29,693 nt of DNA from a virus. Below the pieces are notes generated by a model. That model did not search any database, had not been told where the DNA came from, and worked only from the letters and a program-made list of their open reading frames with translations. The stretch's first letter is position 1; every line of letters begins with the position of its first letter. The position numbers and the translations under genes were made by a program. The stretch covers positions 1-29,693 of the IMG/VR virus record IMGVR_UViG_3300045118_000030. One strand, given 5' to 3'. Shown one piece after another: positions 8,030-15,093 of the stretch.

Positions 8030-9077
8030 ATTAAACATTTTACTAATGGGTGTTGGAGTCCAGCAGATACCGGCGATAGAGAAGTGCAAGGAATTAGGGA
8101 TTGGGGTCTATGGATTCGATGGTAATCCTGATGCCGCAGGGAAGCCCTTGTTAGATGGATTCGAGTGTGTAGACATTAAGAACCCTAACGAAGTAGAGAG
8201 AGTAGCCTTAAAGTTAAACAAAAAGGTCGGGATAGATGGGTGTTTAGCCCCTGCAACGGAGATGGGGATAAGTGTTGGGAGAGTTGTGGATAAATTGAAC
8301 TTAAGGGGAATTGGAGAAGAAACAGCAGAAATGCTTACAGACAAATGCCTAAGGAATAGTTGGCTATTAGAAAATAACATTCTATTCCCAAACACATTTG
8401 GCTCAATAGAACAATTTCCAGTAGTAATTAAGCCTAAGAACCAGTCAGCGGCAGTAGGGGTAAAGCTCATAGAAACCGCCGAACAATTAAAGAATGAGAA
8501 GTATGATATTATTCAAGAATACCTGGAGGGTTGGGAGTTATCCACAGAAGTATTAGTCCTAGACAATGGGATGTTTATGGTCGCAAATGCGGACAGGAAC
8601 TACGATAAGAAGCTCAAATGGAAGCCTTACTTACTAGAAGATGGCTGTCAGATACCTTCCAAGATACCCCCAAGAATCGCTAGAAAGGTATTGGAGCTAG
8701 TATCAAAGATAGTCAAGATTCTCCAATTAAGAAGTTGCGCCATAAAGCTTGACCTTTTAATAAAAGACAACCTAGTCTATGTTATAGAAGTCGCACCTAG
8801 GCTAGGGGGAGGAAGGCTATCAAGCGACATGATTCCTTTAGCCTATGGGATAGACTGGTGGAAAATTGCTATTAAACTAGCTATGGGACTTCCACTAGAA
8901 GAGGATTTACTACCAAAACACACTAAATTCGTCGCCCAAAGGTATGTATTCCCAGAAAACCCCAAATCACACAGAGACCGCCTTAAAGACTTTATAGAAA
9001 CTGGAGAAACCTACGAAGAAGCGATAAAAAACGCCCAAAGGAAAGTAGATGAATTTATACTACCCACCACCAGATGA
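8022..9077 (+). CDS. ATP-grasp ligase, carbamoyl-phosphate-synthase-like
   Basis: From ATG 8022 (AGAGGTGA Shine-Dalgarno at 8011-8018) this is a 351-residue ATP-grasp enzyme. It has an N-terminal Rossmann-like domain (LLMGVGVQQIPAIEKCKELG), then PVVIKPKNQSAAVGV (133-147) for ATP binding, IQEYLEGWELSTEVLV, and the metal-binding end IKLDLL...VYVIEVAPRLGGGRLSSD. Family members join a carboxylate to an amine through an acyl phosphate. With a sugar-acid dehydrogenase next door, coupling an amino acid or amine to a sugar carboxylate is a plausible role, but this is inference. The second half uses more CTA leucine codons and fewer G bases than its neighbours, so it may have a separate origin. Confidence 0.82.
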   Translation: MNKLNILLMGVGVQQIPAIEKCKELGIGVYGFDGNPDAAGKPLLDGFECVDIKNPNEVERVALKLNKKVGIDGCLAPATEMGISVGRVVDKLNLRGIGEETAEMLTDKCLRNSWLLENNILFPNTFGSIEQFPVVIKPKNQSAAVGVKLIETAEQLKNEKYDIIQEYLEGWELSTEVLVLDNGMFMVANADRNYDKKLKWKPYLLEDGCQIPSKIPPRIARKVLELVSKIVKILQLRSCAIKLDLLIKDNLVYVIEVAPRLGGGRLSSDMIPLAYGIDWWKIAIKLAMGLPLEEDLLPKHTKFVAQRYVFPENPKSHRDRLKDFIETGETYEEAIKNAQRKVDEFILPTTR

Positions 9078-9300
9078 ACAACTAGAGCAAATAGAAAACC
9101 ACCAGGAAATAGTAAATACGCTCTTTAACAAGCTATTTGGTGATTCAGAACTCGCCCACATCTGGATTGCCAGGAACGTATATTCTGCGCCCATAAGAAA
9201 ACTAGCCATAACCTTCCACATGAGCAGATATAACATAAGAAAGCGACTTGAAGAGTGTGACAACAAAATCGACCAGATTAGAAACGTTTTTTCGCTATAA
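9049..9300 (+). CDS. helix-turn-helix DNA-binding protein, possible late regulator
   Basis: An 83-residue protein starting within the end of the ATP-grasp gene (ATG 9049, AAAGGAAAG upstream). Residues about 38-72 (HIWIARNVYSAPIRKLAITFHMSRYNIRKRLEECDNKI) have the length and hydrophobic spacing of a helix-turn-helix like that of sigma-region-4 or ArpU-type phage regulators. The N-terminus (PPPDEQLEQIENHQEIVNTL) is acidic. It lies directly before the only gap between the sugar module and packaging genes, which contains a perfect palindrome, so autoregulation or late-gene control is a reasonable guess. A small terminase role is an alternative. Confidence 0.65.
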   Translation: MNLYYPPPDEQLEQIENHQEIVNTLFNKLFGDSELAHIWIARNVYSAPIRKLAITFHMSRYNIRKRLEECDNKIDQIRNVFSL

Positions 9301-9372
9301 ACCAATAAAAACACTTCTAGTATTTCCAATTATTACTAAGGGTTAGATAGTCTTGTAATACAAGGTGGATTA
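9301..9372 (+). promoter_or_regulatory. intergenic region with 13-bp palindrome before packaging genes
   Basis: A 72-base gap, rare in this packed genome. At 9352-9364 lies CTTGTAATACAAG, two perfect 6-base arms around one central A. The right arm overlaps the Shine-Dalgarno (AAGGTGG, 9362-9368) of the next gene. The rest is AT-rich and could hold a promoter, but no convincing -35/-10 pair was found. The layout fits an operator or a translational control element at the junction between the sugar module and the packaging module. Confidence 0.4.
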
Positions 9373-9645
9373 ATGTTTAAAAAAGGTCAGTCAGGAAATC
9401 CCAACGGTCGTCCTCCAATGAAGGCTGCTTTGCTCGAAGAATTAAAGAAGCGAGGAATGATTGAACAAGCCATCGAAGTAATGCAAAAAGAACTTTCAGG
9501 TAAGAATAGGTTTGAAGCAGCAAAGTATATCCTAGACCAAAATTTCGGTAAAGCGATGCAAGTAAATGAGCTTTCAGGACTAGGTGGAAATGCGATAGCT
9601 ATTAACTTCATCGCACCCCAAAAAGGTGTTTTAAGTGGAAATTAA
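9373..9645 (+). CDS. putative terminase small subunit / DUF5681-type protein
   Basis: A 90-residue protein beginning MFKKGQSGNPNGRPP, the KGQSGNPxGRP motif of DUF5681 proteins found at the start of phage packaging operons. A helical region follows (LLEELKKRGMIEQAIEVMQKEL and FEAAKYILDQNFGKA), then a hydrophobic tail. It directly precedes, and overlaps by 11 bases, the large terminase gene, the usual place of the small terminase subunit that recognises DNA for packaging. The assignment rests on motif and position, since small terminases diverge strongly. The ribosome site is AAGGTGG, overlapping the upstream palindrome. Confidence 0.68.
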   Translation: MFKKGQSGNPNGRPPMKAALLEELKKRGMIEQAIEVMQKELSGKNRFEAAKYILDQNFGKAMQVNELSGLGGNAIAINFIAPQKGVLSGN

Positions 9646-10948
9646 TATCGACCTTTCTTCAAGGTACGAGAAGATGCCTAAGAACCTCGAATTCATTCTT
9701 ACCGACTCATTCCAAGCTGGGTTATTCGGAGGATTTGGCAATGGAAAGACCGAGAGCTTATGCTGGAGAGCCATATTACTCGCCTTGAAGTACCCAGAAG
9801 CTCTGGGAATGCTTGGAAGGGCTACCTACCCAGAATTAAGGGATTCGACTGTGAGGTCGTTCTTTGAAGTCTGCCCTCCAGATTTAATATCGCAGTACAA
9901 CAAGCAGGAGAATGTGGTTTACTTCATCAATGGAGCACAGATGTTATTCAGGGCGTTTGATGACCCTCGGAAGCTACTATCGATGAACTTGGGTTGGTTT
10001 GGTATTGACCAGTTGGAAGAAATAGAAGAAGAGATTTACTTACAGCTTTTAGGAAGATTAAGGAATCCTAGCGTGAGGTTTGCATTTGGAGTGGGTAATC
10101 CAGAGCCGAATTGGGTGAAGAAGAAGTTTAAGGATAATGCCGGAAATGATAAAGACTTGTTCTTCATCGAAGCTACAACCCTAGAGAATCCGTATTTACC
10201 AAGTGGGTATGTGGAAAGCCTAGTAAAGAACTACCCAGACCATTGGGTCAAAAGGTATGTTTATGGAGATTGGAGTACTTTTGAAGGTCAGGTGTTTACA
10301 GAATTCGTAGAAAGCAAACACGTCGTTGACCCTTTCGATATTCCTCAAGCGTGGAAGAAAGAATTCGTAATTGATTATGGTTACCGTAACCCATTTGCGT
10401 GCATCAAGATTGCAATCGACTACGATGACAATTATTATATAATTGATGAGCATTATGAGCGTGAGAAGATAATCAGCTACCACGCACAAAAGATTAAAGA
10501 TATGGGGTATGACAAGTCTTACACTTGCTGGATTGACCCTTCATGCGTGGCTAAGAATAGGACGAAGAACGAAATCCAGGTTTCGGTAATTGATGAGTTC
10601 TACGATGAAGAAGTTTATCCAATTCCTGCGAATAATAACGTGGCTGGAGTGATGAGGACTAACCAGTGGTTCAAAGATGGTCGCCTTAAAATCTTCAAGA
10701 ATTGTACAAATGCGATTCGAGAAATACAGAATCTAAGATGGAAGAAAGTCAAACCTGATTGGAATAAGAATATGCCCGAAGAGATGGAAGATAAGGATAA
10801 TCATATTTGTGATTGCATTAAATACTTCGCCAATTCTCGTCCTCTTGCGTCAAAGAAGCCTAAACCTGCCAACTGGTATATGCAAGAACACAAGAATCAG
10901 CTGATGAAAGTCGGGAAATATAAATCAAAGGATTGGTATAACGACTAG
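9635..10948 (+). CDS. terL: terminase large subunit
   Basis: A 437-residue DNA packaging motor. The Walker A motif is GGFGNGKT at residues 32-39. The Walker B segment WFGIDQLEEI at 121-130 has Asp125 and glutamates for ATP hydrolysis, and GVGNPEP near 152-158 is the coupling motif. The C-terminal RNase H-like nuclease has Asp247 (FVIDYG), Asp301 (CWIDPS) and Asp388/Asp393 (EDKDNHICDCIKYF) as metal ligands. The start is GTG 9635 with AAGGTG upstream. An in-frame ATG at 9674 is possible. It cuts concatemeric phage DNA and pumps it into the prohead through the portal. The stop TAG overlaps the methyltransferase start. Confidence 0.93.
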   Translation: MEINIDLSSRYEKMPKNLEFILTDSFQAGLFGGFGNGKTESLCWRAILLALKYPEALGMLGRATYPELRDSTVRSFFEVCPPDLISQYNKQENVVYFINGAQMLFRAFDDPRKLLSMNLGWFGIDQLEEIEEEIYLQLLGRLRNPSVRFAFGVGNPEPNWVKKKFKDNAGNDKDLFFIEATTLENPYLPSGYVESLVKNYPDHWVKRYVYGDWSTFEGQVFTEFVESKHVVDPFDIPQAWKKEFVIDYGYRNPFACIKIAIDYDDNYYIIDEHYEREKIISYHAQKIKDMGYDKSYTCWIDPSCVAKNRTKNEIQVSVIDEFYDEEVYPIPANNNVAGVMRTNQWFKDGRLKIFKNCTNAIREIQNLRWKKVKPDWNKNMPEEMEDKDNHICDCIKYFANSRPLASKKPKPANWYMQEHKNQLMKVGKYKSKDWYND

Positions 10949-11721
10949 TGAATATTAACTATAAGACAGGTTATTACGAAGAGGTTAAGCCCAATTACAG
11001 GGACTTTGACGAATACTTGCCTGAGTTCTGGAAGATGAAGTACGAGGACAGATGGCAGATTATCTCTGACTTGCAAGATGTAGAATTCTTTAAAAAGCGG
11101 AAGGTATTGGATATTGGCTGCGGATTGGGAAGAGCACTGAAATACTTTCAAGGTTATGGTGCTGAGTGCCTAGGAGTGGAGCCGTCAGAGTACGCAGCAG
11201 GAATTGCTAAAAGCCGAGGATTAGAGGTTATTAACGATTACTTCCAGAATACAGAAATAGATGATTTGTTTGACGTAATTCATATTGAGCAAGTTCTCTC
11301 TCATGACCCAATGTATAAAGAAGCGTTAGTTAAAGCGAGGGATTTACTAAAACCCAATGGTATTCTAGTGATTGAAGAGCCGAATGATAATAACATTTTA
11401 CAGAAGTTGCTTCGTAATGAGAAAGGCGAGTATTGGATTACTCCTGACCACTGCAATTACTTCAATTATGAATTATTAGCTAAAACCTTATTAGAGGCCA
11501 AATTTAAGCCCGTAAAGACGAGTTGTACTTTCCCTATGGAATTCTTTGAGTTGATGGGTGACAAGTACATAGGCAACGAGGAAAAGGGCAAGGAAGTGCA
11601 TTTAAAAAGGTTTCAGTTGGAGAGTTCGCTTCCGTTTAGTATGAGGCAGAATTTGCACGAAAGCATGGCTAGGTTAGGATTGGGTAGGGATTGCGTTATA
11701 TTCGCAAAGGGGGTTTTATGA
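10948..11721 (+). CDS. class I SAM-dependent methyltransferase
   Basis: A 257-residue methyltransferase with motif I VLDIGCGLGRA at residues 53-63, the ribose-binding acid Glu78 (GVEPSEYA), and LLKPNGILVIEEPND as the later strand. An N-terminal helical cap (YLPEFWKMKYEDRW) and the C-terminal region resemble methyltransferases of polysaccharide clusters rather than DNA methylases: no DPPY or PC motif is present. It begins with GTG overlapping the terminase TAG. Its position between terminase and portal is unusual. A role in methylating a sugar made by the upstream cassette is plausible but not shown. Confidence 0.85.
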   Translation: MNINYKTGYYEEVKPNYRDFDEYLPEFWKMKYEDRWQIISDLQDVEFFKKRKVLDIGCGLGRALKYFQGYGAECLGVEPSEYAAGIAKSRGLEVINDYFQNTEIDDLFDVIHIEQVLSHDPMYKEALVKARDLLKPNGILVIEEPNDNNILQKLLRNEKGEYWITPDHCNYFNYELLAKTLLEAKFKPVKTSCTFPMEFFELMGDKYIGNEEKGKEVHLKRFQLESSLPFSMRQNLHESMARLGLGRDCVIFAKGVL

Positions 11722-11912
11722 CGAGTAAATGGCAGGAAGCAAAAGCTAGGTTTCAGACGGCAGAACAGTCAGCGCAGATTCTTTGTTTATTGGACAGGGT
11801 GGAGAAATTAGAGAAAGTGGTTAAAGAGATGCTACGGCCAGAGTCACATAAGATGACCGCAGCTGAAAGATGTGCTAAGGCTCGTGCGGCAAAGGCGGCA
11901 AAGAATGGTTAG
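11718..11912 (+). CDS. small hypothetical protein, coiled-coil-like with Ala/Lys tail
   Basis: From ATG 11718 (ATGA overlap with the methyltransferase stop; AAAGGGGG upstream) this gives 64 residues. The middle, ILCLLDRVEKLEKVVKEML, has heptad spacing typical of a short coiled coil. The tail, AAERCAKARAAKAAKNG, is basic and alanine-rich. No family is recognised. It could be a small oligomeric packaging or structural accessory. The upstream-extended TTG reading at 11691 lies inside the methyltransferase and is not favoured. Confidence 0.6.
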   Translation: MTSKWQEAKARFQTAEQSAQILCLLDRVEKLEKVVKEMLRPESHKMTAAERCAKARAAKAAKNG

Positions 11913-12237
11913 AATAGGTGCTATTTGTGGGGAGTGTGCAAAGTATTATCAGGGAGAGGATTGTCCATTGTGCGGAGGGCATCAGAGTAAAGAGACGATA
12001 AATATAATCCAAGATTTCCATGGAGAGTATTGGGATGCTGGTCTAGGAGAAGTAGTTAAAAGTCGTCAGCACAGGAAGAAATTAATGAAGGAAAAAGGAC
12101 TCGAAGAAGTGGGTAATGAACGGAAGTATATTGACCCTGTTAGGAAAAGAGCGGAGAACGAAAGGATAATGGATAAGGCGATGGAGTCTGTGAACAAAGA
12201 GGCTTATCAGTATCTGGGGAGAATGGGATGGAATTAA
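11905..12237 (+). CDS. zinc-ribbon protein
   Basis: Starting at ATG 11905, a 110-residue protein with two CxxC pairs, CGEC and CPLC, near residues 8-22, a rubredoxin-like zinc ribbon similar to short FmdB-type ribbons. The rest is charged and helical, with basic stretches (KSRQHRKKLMKEKG, VRKRAENERIMDKA). Many phages carry such a protein just before the portal gene, but its role is unknown. It may bind nucleic acid or act as a small structural zinc module. It overlaps the preceding gene by eight bases and the next miniprotein by ten. Confidence 0.65.
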   Translation: MVRIGAICGECAKYYQGEDCPLCGGHQSKETINIIQDFHGEYWDAGLGEVVKSRQHRKKLMKEKGLEEVGNERKYIDPVRKRAENERIMDKAMESVNKEAYQYLGRMGWN

Positions 12238-12401
12238 TCATAATCCCGATTGTAGTTTTGTTATCTGTTTATTTGGGGTACAAAATGGGTAAAGGTGAGC
12301 CTTTAGAAATCACACCTATCAAAATGAGGAAGGCCGTAAGAAGTGAGGCAGACGAGGCAGAATTAGAGAAAAAGCTAAAGAACGAATTCAAGAGGAGATA
12401 A
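12228..12401 (+). CDS. 57-residue single-span membrane protein
   Basis: ATG 12228 opens a 57-codon frame ending in TAA at 12399-12401, one base before the portal ATG. Residues 3-17 (LIIIPIVVLLSVYLG) form one membrane helix. A short loop and a charged tail (ADEAELEKKLKNEFKRR) follow. It overlaps the zinc-ribbon gene, and without it there would be a 165-base gap, which is unusual in this genome. Function is unknown. A holin-like role is conceivable but unsupported by position. Confidence 0.55.
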   Translation: MELIIIPIVVLLSVYLGYKMGKGEPLEITPIKMRKAVRSEADEAELEKKLKNEFKRR

Positions 12402-12402
12402 G

Positions 12403-14349
12403 ATGGAGCCGACATATAACGAAGAAGAGCGAAAAATAGTTAAGTTCATAGAAAACAAACTTTTCGACCCTGCGAAGAAGTGGAAGTACTACTACTCAGG
12501 GGATAAACAGGAAAGATGGCTAGATGATATTCGTTGGTACAAAGGTGTTCAGTGGGCGCAAAATCGTCCTAAAGAGAAGTCGTCAATATTCTTTAATAGG
12601 CTATTCTCGACAATTCAAAAAGAACTACCTTTCATGACTGACCGTCAGCCGAAGATTTATGTTCAAGCCGAGGAGCCTTCTGATGAACCAGCGGCCAAGA
12701 TACTTGAGAGAATCATGGAAACCAAATGGAATGAACGGAATATGGAGTTAAAAATCCCTGAGGCGGTAATGCACGCTAAACAACTAGGAACAGGATTTTT
12801 AAGACCATTCTGGAATCCCAAGTTATCAAATGGATTGGGAGATGTTGATTGCGAAGTCGTAGACCCATTTGAAGTGTTCCCATTTGCTTACACAAAGAGA
12901 ATGGAGTTTGGTGATGGTGTGATTTGGGCTAGATGGGTATCTCTAGGGTGGATAAGACAAAACTACCCAAAAGAAGGTTGGAGAGTTAAACCTGGTGGGT
13001 ATGGTGATTCAGGAATACCGGACAGGGCTAAAGATACCAACAGAGTTCAGGGAGATGCCTATGCCCAAGTAACTGATACTACTGGTTCCCAAACAGATTA
13101 CTTGCCTAGTGGTGGGGGGTCGTCGATTGATGAGAGCGATTTTAAGCGTTGTTTAGTAATGACTGTTTTTATGAAAGACGGTTCAATGAAAGAGGAGGAG
13201 AAAAATGGCAAGAAGAAAAAGGAGGCCGTATATCCTTTAGGAAGAGAGATAACTATTTGTAATGGAATCGTACTAGAAGATAAGCCTTTTCCTTTTGATA
13301 ATTTCCCTGGAATGGTTGAGTTATTGAACTACATCGAACCTGGAGAATTCTGGGGAGAGAGTGATATTGTCCAAATCAAAGAAGGGCAGAAAGAATTAAA
13401 TAAACTCCAAGCAATGATTATCGATGCTACGAGAAGAGGAGTTTACACGACCAAGTTTGTACAAACTGGCTCAGGAATAGACGTGGATAATTTTGTTGTT
13501 ACTTCCGATGCAGTCTACGAAACCAAGATTCCCAATCCGGTGAGTGAGTTAATACCACAGGCTCTCCCTCCGCAGATTTTCAGCTACTCACAGCAAATTG
13601 AGCAAGCGATTGCTACTACGGCAGGTGCGGTTGAATACACTCCTCCGCAGTCCGGAGATTTACCATCTGGACGCTCCCTAGCTACTTTGAACGAGATTAA
13701 TCAAACGAGAATAAGACAGAAGATTCGTAATTTAGGTTACGCAATAAAACTTACAGGCAAGATGTGGCTAGAGATGTTTTTAAAGAATTACACAGAATCA
13801 AGAATCATGAGGATATTTAATTCTACTGGAAACCAGCAGGAATATGTTTATGTGTTCAGGGAAGAAAATGAGCAGTTGGCCGAGCGAATGAAACAAGAGA
13901 TTAGAATGGAAGTAATAGAAGGAAGTGAGCAGAAAGACCAACAAGGACAGCCAGTCCCAGGAACAGGCACTCCTAAATATCAGTATATTCTAAACATGGC
14001 TGAAATAAAGGGAGGATTGGATTTAACTGTTGCTGATAGTTCTACTGTTTCGGTATCTAAAGTTGCTACATTTGAACAGTCTTTTGCCTTATTCCAAGCT
14101 GGGGTTATAGACCAAGAGGCTCTCTTGGATGCGGCTGATTATCCAAATCGAGATGAGATTATCAAGAGAATGCAAAGAAAACAACAACAGGCAATGCAAT
14201 CTCAGATGCAGGCGGTTCAAGCTCAGCAACAGACTGAACAGCAGAAGATGCAAGTAGATGTACAGAAGAACACTCAAGATAACCAAACTAAATTACAAGT
14301 TGAGGCTATGAAGCAAAGGAACGGAATGTTATTAGGAGGTGCCAGATGA
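12403..14349 (+). CDS. portal protein
   Basis: A 648-residue protein in the portal position after terminase, with features of podovirus-type portals. The N-terminus has WLDDIRWYKGVQWAQN and FFNRLFSTIQKELPFMTDRQPKIYV. The middle has a VDPFEVFPF strand region, PGEFWGESDIVQIKEGQKELNKLQAMI, and SGRSLATLNEINQTRIRQKIRNLGYAI (clip and stem helices). The C-terminal 60 residues are very glutamine-rich (QQQAMQSQMQAVQAQQQTEQQK) and probably coiled-coil, like a portal barrel. It forms the dodecameric DNA channel at one capsid vertex. Shine-Dalgarno: GAGGAGA just before ATG. It overlaps the next small gene by four bases. Confidence 0.85.
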   Translation: MEPTYNEEERKIVKFIENKLFDPAKKWKYYYSGDKQERWLDDIRWYKGVQWAQNRPKEKSSIFFNRLFSTIQKELPFMTDRQPKIYVQAEEPSDEPAAKILERIMETKWNERNMELKIPEAVMHAKQLGTGFLRPFWNPKLSNGLGDVDCEVVDPFEVFPFAYTKRMEFGDGVIWARWVSLGWIRQNYPKEGWRVKPGGYGDSGIPDRAKDTNRVQGDAYAQVTDTTGSQTDYLPSGGGSSIDESDFKRCLVMTVFMKDGSMKEEEKNGKKKKEAVYPLGREITICNGIVLEDKPFPFDNFPGMVELLNYIEPGEFWGESDIVQIKEGQKELNKLQAMIIDATRRGVYTTKFVQTGSGIDVDNFVVTSDAVYETKIPNPVSELIPQALPPQIFSYSQQIEQAIATTAGAVEYTPPQSGDLPSGRSLATLNEINQTRIRQKIRNLGYAIKLTGKMWLEMFLKNYTESRIMRIFNSTGNQQEYVYVFREENEQLAERMKQEIRMEVIEGSEQKDQQGQPVPGTGTPKYQYILNMAEIKGGLDLTVADSSTVSVSKVATFEQSFALFQAGVIDQEALLDAADYPNRDEIIKRMQRKQQQAMQSQMQAVQAQQQTEQQKMQVDVQKNTQDNQTKLQVEAMKQRNGMLLGGAR

Positions 14350-14519
14350 GTCCATTAACAAAGAAAGGGAAAAAGGTTCGCAAGGCTATGGAGGAAGAGT
14401 ACGGAAAGAAGAAGGGAAAACAGGTATTCTACGCATCTATGAACAAAGGAAATCCTGGCTCATCTAGTTGGCATGAAGTAGATAAAAAAGCCATGAAGAT
14501 GATGGGGAGGAAGAAATGA
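14346..14519 (+). CDS. 57-residue basic phage protein
   Basis: An ATGA overlap with the portal stop opens a 57-codon frame. The product is very basic. Its core, KAMEEEYGKKKGKQVFYASMNKG (written here only as a guide to residues 14-36), resembles short phage proteins with a repeated GKKKGxxVFYAS-type motif that are common near portal and capsid genes. No function is established. Its stop overlaps the next start by four bases, so three small genes are coupled here. Confidence 0.65.
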   Translation: MSPLTKKGKKVRKAMEEEYGKKKGKQVFYASMNKGNPGSSSWHEVDKKAMKMMGRKK

Positions 14520-14749
14520 CGTACGTTATCTGCAAAAGTGATTGTATGTTTGCCAACAACGAGGAGCATAAGTGCTCGCTAGATACTATTGAATTATCAC
14601 AAACCCAGATGTCAACACCGATGTTGCATTGCAACCAATATGTTAGAAATACTAGCGTAGAAAGAAGATACAAAGACATGGATATTGAAAGGTCAAGAAT
14701 GGCTGGGATGTATGATACTTACAAGGATAAGATTAAGAGGAAGAAATAA
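14516..14749 (+). CDS. Cys-rich DUF1540-like protein
   Basis: A 77-residue protein opening with VICKSDCMFANNEEHKC, followed by SLDTIELSQ and a further Cys in LHCNQY. The spacing C-x3-C-x8-C...C matches DUF1540 domains, small cysteine-rich modules of unknown role, probably metal-binding. The C-terminal third is charged and helical (RRYKDMDIERSRMAGMYDTYKDKIKRKK). It sits in a chain of overlapping small genes between portal and fibre. The match to DUF1540 is by pattern only. Confidence 0.65.
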   Translation: MTYVICKSDCMFANNEEHKCSLDTIELSQTQMSTPMLHCNQYVRNTSVERRYKDMDIERSRMAGMYDTYKDKIKRKK

Positions 14750-15093
14750 TGATTGATTATAATAAAGTTCCAAGAGGGCAAGAAGTAGATGAGAACGGAA
14801 GAGTAGTGGCAGGTGGAACTACGGTTGAATTAAGAATTGCGACGGCGACTCAAAGTAACGCTCAAGCAATAAGTTTCTCGGAGCTTCCAAAAGCGATTCT
14901 TGTCTCTACTAGGGAAGCTACAAACAAAGTAGCAATCTGGATAGGAACCAACACAATGTCCGATGGTGGTTCGTATTATACGCTTCACCCAAATGTTCAA
15001 ATGTCTATTGATTTAGCCAGCACCGGCCCATTTTACGTTAGGGCATTATCGGCTGGAGTAACTACCGTAGTAGAAGGATTAGCTTTATTATGA
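14749..15093 (+). CDS. small beta-rich virion protein (hypothetical)
   Basis: A 114-residue protein starting in a TAATG overlap and ending in an ATGA overlap with the fibre gene. The sequence is rich in Thr, Ser, Ala and beta-branched residues (TTVELRIATATQ, AILVSTREATNKVAIWIGTN, GPFYVRALSAGVTTVV), which suggests a beta sandwich. Proteins of this size before a fibre gene are often capsid or baseplate-like small structural units. No family match is claimed. Confidence 0.6.
   Translation: MIDYNKVPRGQEVDENGRVVAGGTTVELRIATATQSNAQAISFSELPKAILVSTREATNKVAIWIGTNTMSDGGSYYTLHPNVQMSIDLASTGPFYVRALSAGVTTVVEGLALL

Noticed and set aside
8108-8470. 120-residue reverse-strand open frame inside the ATP-grasp gene
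   Set aside because: The + strand frame has clear ATP-grasp motifs throughout. The reverse frame has low-complexity Ser/Pro composition and no ribosome site was seen.
1055-9077. A host genomic island wrongly joined to phage genes
   Set aside because: Overlapping genes, shared style of start signals and flanking phage genes on both sides (NinG-like, terminase) argue for an intact phage genome. Assembly error cannot be fully excluded without read data.
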